NCBI RefSeq assembly: GCF_018967645.1
Contig: NZ_JAHLZF010000005.1
Location: 8,057-72,056 of the forward strand
Length of the DNA stretch: 64,000 bases
Origin: Allobacillus halotolerans
GTDB lineage: Bacteria; Bacillota; Bacilli; Bacillales; Alkalibacillaceae
Direction: 5' to 3'
The position numbers and the translations under genes were made by a program. Shown piece after piece: positions 53,280 through 62,079 of the stretch; the first letter of the stretch is position 1; each line of letters opens with the position of its first letter. The notes below the pieces were generated by a model. That model worked only from the letters and a program-made list of their open reading frames with translations. It ran no database searches and was not told where the DNA came from.

Positions 53280-53423
53280 CCCCTCCAATGCGTTTGAGCG
53301 GTGCTGAGGGATTACTTTTTCCTTTTGCTGCCTAGCCCCTCTGATGGGGTTCGGTCTATTTCGACCGCTCCATGTACCAGCATGGGCGGTCTTTATTAGT
53401 TTATGCACTTATAATCCTTCTAT
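53268..53423 (-). ncRNA. Antisense antitoxin RNA (RatA-like), copy 2
   Basis: Minus-strand extended -10 TGGTATAAT at 53428-53433 (plus TG), start near 53421. The 5' hairpin GACCGCTCCATG / CATGGGCGGTC is intact; the shared 3' hairpin (AACCCCTC / GAGGGATT) is slightly weaker than in copy 1. Confidence 0.72.
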
Positions 53424-53700
53424 GTTCATTATACCACGAAATGAATGTTTGTACACATTGACTTTTTTCTTAATATATTTTCATCGTCTACTCTATCCTG
53501 CCCTGATTTCACAACAGCCCCGTCCGTTTAAGTATAAGTTTCCACAAAGTTCTAACACTTATCATAGGATAACTTCCATTTTTCCAAATATACCACAAAA
53601 ATTTCAACCAACTTCACAATCGACAAACTTATCAGCAATAAATATAACATAGCATTTAATATGTACTGCTTTTTATTCTAATACGGTTATTAGAGTGCTT

Positions 53701-53973
53701 CTATCAACAGTTACAACGCCTTTATCGACAGTCAGAGCGCTCCTATCAACAGTTACAACGCTTTTATCGACAGTCGGAGCGCTCGTTTCAACAGTTACAA
53801 CGCTTTTATCGACAGTCAGAGCGACCGTATCAACAGTTACAACACCTTTATCAACAGTTAGAGCACCCGTATCAACAGTTACAACGACTTTATCGACAGT
53901 CAGAGCACTCGTATCAACAGTCAGCACTCTTTTATCGACAGTTAGACCACTTTTATCAACAATCAGCTCAGTC
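53701..53973 (+). repeat. 21-bp tandem array (TATCGACAGTCAGAGCGC family)
   Basis: Thirteen 21-base units; for most of the array two subtypes alternate, TATCAACAGTTACAACGC and TATCGACAGTCAGAGCGC, making 42-bp double units. It ends about 70 bases before the K+ channel start. Frames open in both directions are by-products of the period. Confidence 0.85.
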
Positions 53974-54041
53974 TTTTTTAATAATTTCATAGCAATCTGG
54001 TTAAAATATCCGTGAGTCGCTACATACAAAGGTGGTTTACT

Positions 54042-55034
54042 ATGTTTCAACAGTTGCTACGGACATATTTTCAGTTACCGACATTGTTTCGATTGGTTAT
54101 TACGGTTCTATCTTTTTTGCTTTTGTTTGGAACGGTTATTTATTTAGTAGAACCGCAGCAATTCAATACGATTTTTGAAGGAATCTGGTGGGCATTCATT
54201 ACAGGGACGACGATCGGCTATGGAGATTATGCACCTGTGACAATGCTCGGTAGGTTTTTGACAATGGTCATGATTTTATTAGGTGGAGGGTTGGTGGCCT
54301 ACTATATGGTTGCTGTTTCGAATCAAACGCAGAAAAAAGAAAGGGAGTTTCATCAGGGCCAGGTTGCTTATCAAGGGAAGGGGCACATCATTATCGTTGG
54401 GTGGAATGAGCGAACGCGTAGGCTCATTCATTTGTTTCAGGAAAACAACACAAAGCCACCATCTATTGTGCTCGTTGACCGAACGTGTCGCTCAAACCCT
54501 TTACCGCTCACCTTCGTTCATTTTATTAAAGGTGACCCAACGGTTGATGAAACGTGGCAGCAGGCGAATATCGATGAAGCGGAAAAAATTATTATTACTG
54601 CTGATCAGTCATTGAAAGAAGTGGAAGCAGATTACCGTTCGACCTTGTTGACGATTACAGCACGCGGCATACACAGAGAAATCCCAATTTTTTCAGAAGT
54701 GTTGACTGAGCAACAAAAAAATAATGTATTACGTGCTGGAGCGACGGAAGTCATTTGTACAAACGAGACGACTAGCTTACTCATTTATCAAGAGCTGGTT
54801 GGGTCCGGACATGCAAAAACATTTGATTACTTAGCTTCCGTGTTGTCCACGCAAAAGCTACATCTACAAGACATCTCGGAAAAATGGCAAGGTCACACGA
54901 TTATTGAGCTTACACACCAATTACAGAAGGATGGTAAGCTCCTGCTTGGGTTGGTGCGTGAGGAAGAACGAATCATTAATCCGGATCCAGACGAAAAAAT
55001 CCAAGCAGGCGACCAAGGAATTTATATGGATTGA
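54042..55034 (+). CDS. yugO: Potassium channel protein with RCK (TrkA-N) domain, YugO type
   Basis: 330 residues: two membrane helices around the selectivity filter TTIGYGDYAPVT (about residues 55-66), then a Rossmann RCK domain starting GHIIIVGWNERTRRLIHLF and a TrkA-C-like end. YugO-type channels release K+ and in B. subtilis carry electrical signals in biofilms. ATG 54042 follows AAAGGTGG. The stop lies one base from that of convergent yugN, as in Bacillus. Confidence 0.9.
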   Translation: MFQQLLRTYFQLPTLFRLVITVLSFLLLFGTVIYLVEPQQFNTIFEGIWWAFITGTTIGYGDYAPVTMLGRFLTMVMILLGGGLVAYYMVAVSNQTQKKEREFHQGQVAYQGKGHIIIVGWNERTRRLIHLFQENNTKPPSIVLVDRTCRSNPLPLTFVHFIKGDPTVDETWQQANIDEAEKIIITADQSLKEVEADYRSTLLTITARGIHREIPIFSEVLTEQQKNNVLRAGATEVICTNETTSLLIYQELVGSGHAKTFDYLASVLSTQKLHLQDISEKWQGHTIIELTHQLQKDGKLLLGLVREEERIINPDPDEKIQAGDQGIYMD

Positions 55035-55035
55035 T

Positions 55036-55428
55036 TTATTGTAGCAATGCTTTTTCGACTTGTTCAATTACTCGTTCTGCTTCTTCCATTAGCGCCGGAT
55101 GTAAGACTGAGTCAGCTTCTGTTCTCGTCACAGTAGAGGAAAGATTTACTGAAAGCCCTTCTTCAGCCAATCCTTCTTCAAAAGACTGAGATAGAATATA
55201 TGGTTTGGCGATTCGAACTTTCGCTTCAGGTTCGTTAAAGTGGCCGATTTCAATGTAGATCGGAATACGCAAAAATGCACGACCGCCATGTGGCTGATTT
55301 AACGGGTAATCAATCGATCCCTTCTCGAATTCAATGTCCTCGTTTTCAAAACCTAAACGAAACAAGATATAAGATAAATCTTTATAGTCATAAACTTGAT
55401 TTTCAATTCCAGAGTGAATTGGATACAT
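55036..55428 (-). CDS. yugN: YugN-like family protein
   Basis: 130 residues matching YugN: IHSGIENQVYDYKDLSYILF, LNQPHGGRAFLRIPIYIEIG. Soluble, function unknown. The convergent partnership with yugO is conserved in Bacillus, which supports the call. Confidence 0.88.
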   Translation of the reverse strand: MYPIHSGIENQVYDYKDLSYILFRLGFENEDIEFEKGSIDYPLNQPHGGRAFLRIPIYIEIGHFNEPEAKVRIAKPYILSQSFEEGLAEEGLSVNLSSTVTRTEADSVLHPALMEEAERVIEQVEKALLQ

Positions 55429-55522
55429 TTTGGTTCACCAACTTTTCTAAGTTTGTTTGTTATTATATACGGCTAAAAAGTTATCATGTCACCAATTTTA
55501 TGAAAAAACATTTATAACACAC

Positions 55523-55558
55523 AAAAAAACCAGCCGTAGAACGCCTCACGACTGGTTT
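55523..55558 (-). terminator. yugJ terminator
   Basis: Stem AAACCAGTCGT / ACGGCTGGTTT on the minus strand followed by TTTTT. Confidence 0.88.
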
Positions 55559-55566
55559 AATGAATT

Positions 55567-56724
55567 TTATAAGGATTGACGTAAAATAGTATGCACATCT
55601 TCTGCATGAAGTGTTTTGAAGTTTCCGAAAGGTCCGTTTGCCATTGCTTTTTCGACCATTACGTCTAATTGTGAATCGTCGATATCATAGTCAGCAAGTC
55701 GGGTTGGTGCACCGAGTGCTGTCCAAAACTTACGTAGACGGTCAATTCCTTCTTGACCGACTTGTTCATCTGATTTACCTGTTGGATCGACACCGAGAAC
55801 ACGGACGGCCATTTGCTTGAATCGTTCCGTATGAACATTCAAGTTATGCTCCATCCAATTCGGGAAGAGAATTGCCAGACCTCCTGCGTGTGGGATGTCA
55901 TAAACGGCTGACACCGCATGTTCAATATTATGCGTCGCCCAATCGCCTCGATAACCCATCTGAAGGAAGCCATTAAGCGCAATGGTTCCTGCATACATAA
56001 TGGTTTCGCGATATTCGTATGATTCCAAGTTTTTAAGTAACTTCGGCGCCGTTTCGATAATCGTCCGAAGAATTCCTTCAGCCATCCGGTCTTGTACCGG
56101 TGCATTCGTCGGTTTATGGAAATAGTCCTCTAAAATATGGCTCATCATATCGACGATTCCATAAACCGTTTGCTCTCTCGGTACAGAATACGTATGAACT
56201 GGGTCAAGAATGGAGAACAATGGCCACGTGTACTGTGAACCCCATCCGTACTTCTCATTCGTTTCCCAGTTCGTAATGACAGAGCCGCGATTCATCTCAG
56301 AGCCCGTTGCAGCAGCAGTCAAGACAGTTCCAAATGGCAATCCGCCTGGTGCTTTCACTTTTCGGGTGACTAAGTCCCACGCATCTCCGTCATATTTAGC
56401 ACCAACGGCAATTGACTTCGTACAATCAATAACGCTGCCGCCACCAACTGCTAAGATGAAGTCGATATTATGTTGTTTACAAAGATCGGCACCACGATTG
56501 ACAGTTGTAATGCGAGGGTTCGGTTCTACACCGCCTAGCTCAAAAACTTCATAATTCTCAAGTTTTTTCATGACATTGGTGTAAATCCCATTTCGCTTAA
56601 TGCTGCCGCCACCGTAAACAACTAATACGCGCTCGACGCCATCCGGAATTAAGTTCGGTAGCTTTTCAAGTTGACCACGTCCAAAGACCAACTGTACCGG
56701 GTTATAAAACTGAAAATTTTCCAT
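55567..56724 (-). CDS. yugJ: Iron-containing alcohol dehydrogenase, YugJ type
   Basis: 385 residues of the group III butanol-dehydrogenase family: [11 protein letters not shown] and [19 protein letters not shown] bind NAD(P)[15 protein letters not shown] follows, and the metal site lies in [10 protein letters not shown] and [20 protein letters not shown] (histidines and aspartate). It reduces aldehydes or oxidises alcohols in the cytoplasm. AAAGGAG precedes the ATG. Confidence 0.92.
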   Translation of the reverse strand: MENFQFYNPVQLVFGRGQLEKLPNLIPDGVERVLVVYGGGSIKRNGIYTNVMKKLENYEVFELGGVEPNPRITTVNRGADLCKQHNIDFILAVGGGSVIDCTKSIAVGAKYDGDAWDLVTRKVKAPGGLPFGTVLTAAATGSEMNRGSVITNWETNEKYGWGSQYTWPLFSILDPVHTYSVPREQTVYGIVDMMSHILEDYFHKPTNAPVQDRMAEGILRTIIETAPKLLKNLESYEYRETIMYAGTIALNGFLQMGYRGDWATHNIEHAVSAVYDIPHAGGLAILFPNWMEHNLNVHTERFKQMAVRVLGVDPTGKSDEQVGQEGIDRLRKFWTALGAPTRLADYDIDDSQLDVMVEKAMANGPFGNFKTLHAEDVHTILRQSL

Positions 56725-56799
56725 AACCTAAACTCCTTTCAACTTAACGTACATAAATGAATTGCTGGTTCTATTATGTTTAAAAATCGCGATGAAATC

Positions 56800-56842
56800 A
56801 AAAAAAGTGTCCTCTGTAAATGAAAAAATTACAAAAGACACA
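56800..56842 (-). terminator. yugI terminator
   Basis: Minus-strand stem TGTGTC-TGTAA / TTACA-GGACAC with T-rich tail, between yugI and yugJ. Confidence 0.7.
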
Positions 56843-56850
56843 TTTTTATA

Positions 56851-57234
56851 TTAGCGACGGAATGTTTTTTCGCGCTCTTTTGATTGTTCGATCCATTCTT
56901 CTAGCTTATCTTTCAACACGTTGAAGCCGCCAGAATCTTCTTCTGTTGACTGTGCAACAGGTGCTTGATGTTTCTGTGTTTGAGCTTGTGGCTTGTCCTG
57001 AGTCGCACGAATCGAAAGAGAGTATTTATTATTCTCTTCGTCAACATTCAAAACTTTTACAGATACTTTGTCACCTACAGATAAATGCTCATTAATATCT
57101 TTTACGAAACCGTGAGTTACCTCAGAAATATGAACGAGACCTTGTGTTTGGTCGTCGATTTCAACAAACGCGCCATATGGCTTGATTCCAGTGACTTTTC
57201 CTTCAATCACTTGTCCTTCTTGGATGTTACTCAT
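56851..57234 (-). CDS. yugI: S1 RNA-binding general stress protein 13
   Basis: About 127 residues with an S1 domain almost identical in pattern to B. subtilis YugI/GSP13: GKVTGIKPYGAFVEIDDQTQ, GLVHISEVTHGFVKDINEHL. The C-terminal 50 residues are a charged tail ending EQSKEREKTFRR. It binds RNA and likely ribosomes. Two adjacent ATGs at 57237 and 57234 follow AGGAG; either may be used. Confidence 0.92.
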   Translation of the reverse strand: MSNIQEGQVIEGKVTGIKPYGAFVEIDDQTQGLVHISEVTHGFVKDINEHLSVGDKVSVKVLNVDEENNKYSLSIRATQDKPQAQTQKHQAPVAQSTEEDSGGFNVLKDKLEEWIEQSKEREKTFRR

Positions 57235-57465
57235 CATATACAACTCCTAATTCTAAACTTTTTACACAGTTAACTATTTTATCACACTTTGGCGAATGAA
57301 TCAAAAAAGTGCCGTCAAATTCTCATGGTCGTTACAAATTCAATCCGATTTTCATAAGGAAATATCAAAAATAAAAATAAATATAAACTTTTTTATAAAA
57401 AGTGGTTTATTTTTTGTTTAAATGGTTATACATAGTAGTGTAATACTTTCTCGTATTCCCCCTTT

Positions 57466-57500
57466 GGCAAAGTGGATTCCCCCGCTTTGCCATTTTTTTT
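57466..57500 (+). terminator. Plus-strand terminator in the patB leader region
   Basis: Stem GGCAAAG / CTTTGCC with a 12-base loop, then eight T, about 45 bases before the patB start. No plus-strand gene lies upstream, so it may be an attenuator in a patB leader, or patB may start from a promoter after it. The 222-base region 57244-57465 has AT-rich promoter-like sequence (TTATACATAGTAG) but no ORF. Confidence 0.6.
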
Positions 57501-57545
57501 GCTTTAAATTATGATAGACGTATAGATTAAAAAGGGGGCGTTACA

Positions 57546-58715
57546 ATGAAAGAAATCTTCGAGCAAGGAATCGACCGAGAAAATACCAATTCCGCAAAAT
57601 GGGATGCAAGAGAAAAAATCTTTGGCACAAGTGATTTGTTACCGATGTGGGTGGCAGACATGGATTTTGCCGCACCACCTTCGTTGAAAGATGCATTGAT
57701 CAAGCGAGCGGAGCATAATGCTTATGGTTATACGATCCATAATGATGAGTTATTACATACCATTCAAAATTGGGTAAAAAGACGTCATCAAACGAATATC
57801 GATACGGATTTACTAAGCTTCAGTCCAGGTGTCATCCCTAGTCTACATGCAGTGATTCAAGCTTTCACCGAAGAGAATGACCAGATTGTCATCCAACCAC
57901 CTGTGTACCCACCATTTTTCTCAGTGATTGAAACGCATAATCGTACAGTTGTCGAAAATCCGTTGGTGCAAGGTGACAATGGATATGAAATGAATTTCGA
58001 GGAGCTTGAAGAATTATTCAAAGCAGGAGCAAAAGCTCTTCTTCTTTGTAGCCCTCATAATCCTGTCGGTCGAGTATGGACAGAAGAGGAACTGAAGAAA
58101 GTTACGGACCTTTGTGTAAAATACAATGTGATGTTGTTTTCTGATGAAATTCATGCAGACATCGTCTTCTCTCAATCTGAACACTTCCCTGCAATTCGAG
58201 TAAATGAGAAGGTGAAAGAATTGACCTTTACATTGATGGCTCCCTCCAAGACGTTTAACATCGCTGGGTTGCAAGGTTCATTTATTCTTTCGCCAAACGA
58301 AGAACAAAAAGAAAAGCTCGACAAGCAACTTCAAAAGCAAGGTATTGGCATGTTGAATACATTTGCCTATACCGCTATGCAAACGGTTTACGAGTCTGGT
58401 GAAGAATGGCTTGAAGAACTGAATAAAACGTTAGAGAATAATCGTGACCTCGTTAAAAATATGTTTGATGAGAGCGGCCTGCCGATCCGTACGATACCAT
58501 CTGAAGGAACGTATCTTGTCTGGCTTGATTTCCGTGAAACAGAGATCCCTCACGATGAGTTAAAGAAGATATTGATTGAAGAAGCAAAAGTCGGCCTAAA
58601 TGATGGCACGACATTCGGTAAACAAGGTGAACAGTTTATGCGTATGAACATCGCAGCACCGCGTTCGACCGTGGAAGATGGAGTCAATCGGATTATTGAA
58701 GCTTTTTCGGAATAA
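57546..58715 (+). CDS. patB: Cystathionine beta-lyase / C-S lyase, MalY-PatB family
   Basis: 389 residues of the fold-type I PLP enzyme PatB, which splits cystathionine or cysteine conjugates to a thiol, pyruvate and ammonia. Seen are LLPMWVADMDFAAPPSLKDA at the N-terminus, CSPHNPVGRVWTEEEL, SDEIHADIVF, and the PLP lysine in MAPSKTFNIAGLQGSFI near residue 234. GGGGGCG precedes the ATG. Neighbouring yugI and yugJ match the Bacillus order. Confidence 0.93.
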   Translation: MKEIFEQGIDRENTNSAKWDAREKIFGTSDLLPMWVADMDFAAPPSLKDALIKRAEHNAYGYTIHNDELLHTIQNWVKRRHQTNIDTDLLSFSPGVIPSLHAVIQAFTEENDQIVIQPPVYPPFFSVIETHNRTVVENPLVQGDNGYEMNFEELEELFKAGAKALLLCSPHNPVGRVWTEEELKKVTDLCVKYNVMLFSDEIHADIVFSQSEHFPAIRVNEKVKELTFTLMAPSKTFNIAGLQGSFILSPNEEQKEKLDKQLQKQGIGMLNTFAYTAMQTVYESGEEWLEELNKTLENNRDLVKNMFDESGLPIRTIPSEGTYLVWLDFRETEIPHDELKKILIEEAKVGLNDGTTFGKQGEQFMRMNIAAPRSTVEDGVNRIIEAFSE

Positions 58716-58853
58716 CTTAACTGTAAAGTAACAATAATAGTTCTCAAACGAAAGAGACTGGCACAAATATGAATGTTTAATAACAATGAAGTGAGCGTTT
58801 AAGAAAGGGTATTGAAATACGTAGACGCCTGGCGTCAATTCATGCAGGTGAGG

Positions 58854-59126
58854 CGGCTAACTGATGAAGTTTGGCTGTTGACTGCTGAAGTTCGAATGCT
58901 GACTACTGAAGTTTGGTTGCTGACTGATGAAGTTCGAATGCTGACTGCTGAAGTTTGGTTGCTGACTGCTGAAGTTCGAATACTGACTGCTGATGTTTGG
59001 TTGCTTACTGCTGAAGTTCGAATGCTGACTGATGAAGTTTGGCGGCTGACTGATGAAGTTTGGCTTCTGACTACTGAAGTTCGAATGCTGACTGATGAAG
59101 TTTGGCTGCTGACTGCTGAAGTTATG
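58854..59126 (+). repeat. 21-bp tandem array (GACTGCTGAAGTTCGAATGC family)
   Basis: Thirteen 21-base units; most alternate between an ending GAAGTTTGG and an ending GAAGTTCGA, so the higher-order period is largely 42. CATGCAGG occurs just outside both ends (58841 and 59134). It lies between convergent patB and the 59520-60074 gene; both strands give open frames by period alone. Confidence 0.85.
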
Positions 59127-59300
59127 TCTCCCATGCAGGAGTTAGCCTATTATTTTCGGACTGCAATGCCATATAACTTTTATTAATGAAAGAAGCGTAC
59201 ACGCAGCCTAAGGTATAGAAGACACTTCGATTTATCGCAGATGTCGTCTTATGTCCTGTGGGTGCAAGCAAAGTGTTTTGAGGGATTGTTAGTCAAACAG

Positions 59301-59346
59301 AAAACCCGAGCGATTTATTTACGTCTAAATCGTTCGGGTTTTCTTT
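59301..59346 (+). terminator. Terminator between convergent genes
   Basis: Long stem AAAACCCGAGCGATTT / AAATCGTTCGGGTTTT with 10-base loop, T-rich after on the plus strand. It is about 590 bases past patB, beyond the repeat array, so transcripts may run through the array. Confidence 0.82.
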
Positions 59347-59519
59347 TCTTCTATAAACTTTTGCACAAATTTTAACAGGCTTTTAAATCATGGTTATGTC
59401 AATCTTCTAATTATGTTTTAAATCAGAACCGTGTATCGTATTTGTCATAAAAGAAATCTTAACTCCGCCATATAAAGCTTTATATAAACCTACAACAAGC
59501 TCTTAGTTACACAGTTCAA

Positions 59520-60074
59520 TTAAGCATTCTTCGTAGCATATTCTCTATTCTCGACCGTAACCCACGTCGCTAATATAATTAATGACCCTACCATAACAGT
59601 TGGAATTAACCAAAGCTGGCTCGCTCCTAATGTCCAACCGACTACCGTGATCATCACTGCAACAAGTGGTGCAATCATGTAATATGCTTTTGACTCGTAG
59701 TACCAACCGTATGGGAAAAAATGCGCAGCTGTTATGATAGCGAAAAATAACACAACCTGTTCAGGCGATTTTGCAAACGCCCAAAAGATGAATGGAAAAT
59801 AAGCAAACTGAGCAAGATTGATGATCAGACCGAGCATGTTTAGTGGATTATCTTCCAATTTCCAATCAGCTTTCAATAACGTCGATATACCAACAGCGAG
59901 CGGAAACATCATTCCAGTAGATACGAGCATAAAGATATTTTTTGTTTCTAATGATAAATTCGGCATCAAAAAGATTGCTGTAATGACGATCCAAATAACC
60001 GTACCTGCTAATATAAATGAGACTCCTTTTTTCCCTCGGATTGCTGCATCCCTTTTTGCTTCTTCTACTTGCAC
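59520..60074 (-). CDS. DUF7010-like multi-pass membrane protein
   Basis: 184 residues with about six hydrophobic segments (SFILAGTVIWIVITAIFLMP, GMMFPLAVGIS, MLGLIINLAQFAYFPFIFW, AHFFPYGWYYES, VAVMITVVGWTLG, MVGSLIILATWVTV). The GTG start follows AGGGGGAGAG. It resembles proteins now labelled DUF7010; function unknown. No partner gene. Confidence 0.65.
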   Translation of the reverse strand: MQVEEAKRDAAIRGKKGVSFILAGTVIWIVITAIFLMPNLSLETKNIFMLVSTGMMFPLAVGISTLLKADWKLEDNPLNMLGLIINLAQFAYFPFIFWAFAKSPEQVVLFFAIITAAHFFPYGWYYESKAYYMIAPLVAVMITVVGWTLGASQLWLIPTVMVGSLIILATWVTVENREYATKNA

Positions 60075-60337
60075 TATACTCTCCCCCTATTTCTAATACC
60101 TTTGCACGAAATAACTGCCAGGATTATTCTCATCTAAGCAAAGAATTGATTTTATCTATACTATATAATTTATCATAATTATCAAAATAAACCAGACAAT
60201 TGTTCAATAGATGGTACTTTCCTCTTTAAAGATTGGTTATATAGAGATGTTTTTACTTTTCTTCCCGTCAAAAAATTATTCGCTTTCTTGAAATATCATT
60301 TGAGTGGTTAGGCGTTTTTGCTCGGTCAACCGTGTGG

Positions 60338-60484
60338 ATTGAACGGTTACTCACTGTCTTTGAACAGTTAGGCGCGCGTTTTGAACAGTCACGCACGCTT
60401 TTTGAACGGTTAGGCGCGCGTTTTGAACAGTCACGCACGTTCTTTGAACAGTTAGACACAACTTTTGAACGGTCAAGCCCAGAC
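60338..60484 (+). repeat. 21-bp tandem array (TTTGAACAGTTAGGCGCG family), seven units
   Basis: Seven 21-base units, the same number as the modules at 11.4-14.3 kb though of different sequence, with TTTGAAC at the start and alternating GTTAGGCGCGC and GTCACGCACGC. Core TTTNNNAACRGT is shared with the other TTTATCGAC families. It lies between two minus-strand genes. Confidence 0.83.
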
Positions 60485-60510
60485 GTGTTTAGTGAAGTAG
60501 AATCTTTAAC

Positions 60511-60543
60511 ACAAAAAAGCATAGAGCTTAAACTCTATGCTTC
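60511..60543 (-). terminator. sodC terminator
   Basis: Stem AGCATAGAG / CTCTATGCT with a 5-6-base loop; minus strand continues with TTTTTT. Confidence 0.85.
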
Positions 60544-60572
60544 AGAAATACATAATAGTATTCGTTAAAAAC

Positions 60573-61154
60573 TCACGATTCTTCCTCTTCTTTTTGCTCA
60601 ACTTGTTCGCCTGGGTTTGTGCCTTCTTGCAGCTCCGAGTCTTTTTTAATGACTGCACAGGCAACACGTTCACCAGAATCTCCGGATGGTTGGCTTACGC
60701 CGTCATCTTGGCCGGAGTGAATGATCAGTGCCTTGCCTTCATCTGAGAAAACTGAGCCTTTTCCATCTTTTAATGTTGCTTCCGATAAAACAAATTCATA
60801 ATCAGCAATCGTCCCGTCTCCGCCAACTTCGATATTCGGCATATCGCCAATGTGTGGACCTTCTGGGTGCATTAGACCGTGTTTGGAATCGTCAATCGTC
60901 CAGTGATTTCCGGCTGACTCGAAATTCGGACTTTCACATTTGGGAAATTCGTGGACATGAATCCCGTGAAAGCCTGGTTCTAACCCTTCAAGCGCAACTT
61001 TTACTTTCACGCCTTCCGGTTCTTCTGAAACAGTTGCTTTTCCGATAATATCTGAATCTGCGTTATAAATATCCGTCTCTACCATTGTTTTCTGATCGGA
61101 TTGGCAACCTATTAAAAAAGCTGACATTGAAATGATTAATAGTGCTCGTTTCAT
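60573..61154 (-). CDS. sodC: Cu/Zn superoxide dismutase-family lipoprotein
   Basis: 193 residues with a lipoprotein signal (SAFLIGC), so it is anchored outside the membrane. The SOD fold shows GFHGIHVHEFPKCESPNFES with the paired histidines, the loop HGLMHPEGPHIGDMPNIEVG, and ALIIHSGQDDGVSQPSGDSG with the late histidine and aspartate; two cysteines can form the usual disulfide. B. subtilis SodC (YojM) has lost a copper ligand; here the HVH and IIHSG histidines are present, so dismutase activity is plausible. A glutamate-rich tail ends the protein. Confidence 0.88.
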   Translation of the reverse strand: MKRALLIISMSAFLIGCQSDQKTMVETDIYNADSDIIGKATVSEEPEGVKVKVALEGLEPGFHGIHVHEFPKCESPNFESAGNHWTIDDSKHGLMHPEGPHIGDMPNIEVGGDGTIADYEFVLSEATLKDGKGSVFSDEGKALIIHSGQDDGVSQPSGDSGERVACAVIKKDSELQEGTNPGEQVEQKEEEES

Positions 61155-61214
61155 TTTTTTACCACCTCACCTGACAGTTTGGCTAGTCGGTAAGGATTTT
61201 AAACGGCTACAACT

Positions 61215-61248
61215 AAAAAAACACCCACTATTTATGAGTGGATGTTTC
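61215..61248 (-). terminator. Terminator after the small membrane protein
   Basis: Stem AAACATCCACT / AGTGGGTGTTT on the minus strand with TTTT after. Confidence 0.78.
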
Positions 61249-61249
61249 A

Positions 61250-61474
61250 TTAGTTCTTATCTGTTTGATCTTTCTCTTCTTTTTCTTGAATGACCGGACC
61301 ATATCTTTCATTAAACTTATCTTCTTGTTTTTTAGAGATTTTTTTAATGAGAATGAAAGCCAATACTGCAACGATGAAAAAACCAATCATCGTCAATAGG
61401 GCTGGTAGGTATTCCGTTTTATCATCAGGAAAATAAAGAAATGGCATTAATATTGGAAATTGTATAAAAGGCAT
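61250..61474 (-). CDS. Small membrane protein, unknown
   Basis: About 74 residues: a hydrophobic N-terminus (MPFIQFPILMPFLYFP), one clear helix (LLTMIGFFIVAVLAFILIKK) and a charged tail (ERYGPVIQEKEEKDQTDKN). I chose ATG 61474, seven bases after AGGTG. It lies between sodC and the riboflavin operon. No family recognised. Confidence 0.6.
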   Translation of the reverse strand: MPFIQFPILMPFLYFPDDKTEYLPALLTMIGFFIVAVLAFILIKKISKKQEDKFNERYGPVIQEKEEKDQTDKN

Positions 61475-61565
61475 GACAAGCACCTACTTTTACTTATGTG
61501 ATTAGCTCAAGTATAACATAGGGAAATGTGGTGTTGTCAGTTGAGTGTTTCACCTTTTTGACAAT

Positions 61566-62033
61566 TTACTTTCCTATTTCTTTTAAAAGATTCGCCATTT
61601 CAATGGCAGCAATCGCGCAATCATACCCTTTGTTTCCTGCTTTCGTGCCTGCACGCTCAATTGCTTGTTCGATTGTATCTGTTGTCAGGACGCCGAAAAT
61701 TGCCGGGACGCCTGTTTCTTTGCTGACAGAAGCAACGCCGCTAGATACTTCCCCACTTACATACTCGAAGTGCGGTGTCGCGCCACGAATGACGGAGCCA
61801 AGCGTAACGAGTGCATCATATTTATTCGTTTCTGCAAGTTTTTTCGTTGCTAGTGGGATTTCATAGGCACCTGGTACCCAAACAACTTCGATATCATTTT
61901 CGTCTACACCGTGACGTTTCAAAGCACTTACGGCACCGTCTAACAATCTTTCATTGATAAATTCATTGAAACGACCGACAACGACCGCTATTTTAAGTCC
62001 TGTTCCGACTAAGCTTCCTTCGTATGTTTTCAT
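61566..62033 (-). CDS. ribH: 6,7-Dimethyl-8-ribityllumazine synthase
   Basis: RibH joins the ribityl-pyrimidine and dihydroxybutanone phosphate to lumazine. About 155 residues with [46 protein letters not shown] (catalytic histidine) and the C-terminal [20 protein letters not shown] 62033 follows AGGAGGAA; an upstream in-frame start precedes that site and is discounted. Last gene of the rib operon. Confidence 0.97.
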   Translation of the reverse strand: MKTYEGSLVGTGLKIAVVVGRFNEFINERLLDGAVSALKRHGVDENDIEVVWVPGAYEIPLATKKLAETNKYDALVTLGSVIRGATPHFEYVSGEVSSGVASVSKETGVPAIFGVLTTDTIEQAIERAGTKAGNKGYDCAIAAIEMANLLKEIGK

Positions 62034-62079
62034 TTCGTATTCCTCCTCTATTGTTTTCCATTGTGTTTTCATTTTTAAC

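Noticed and set aside
53673-54050. Repeat proteins (TVDKSVVTVD type; LLSTVRA type)
   Set aside because: By-product of the 21-bp array before yugO; no start signals.
58812-59186. Repeat protein with LLTAEVRMLTDEV pattern, and its counterpart on the minus strand
   Set aside because: Same cause as other 21-bp arrays; both strands are open, and the start lacks a ribosome site.
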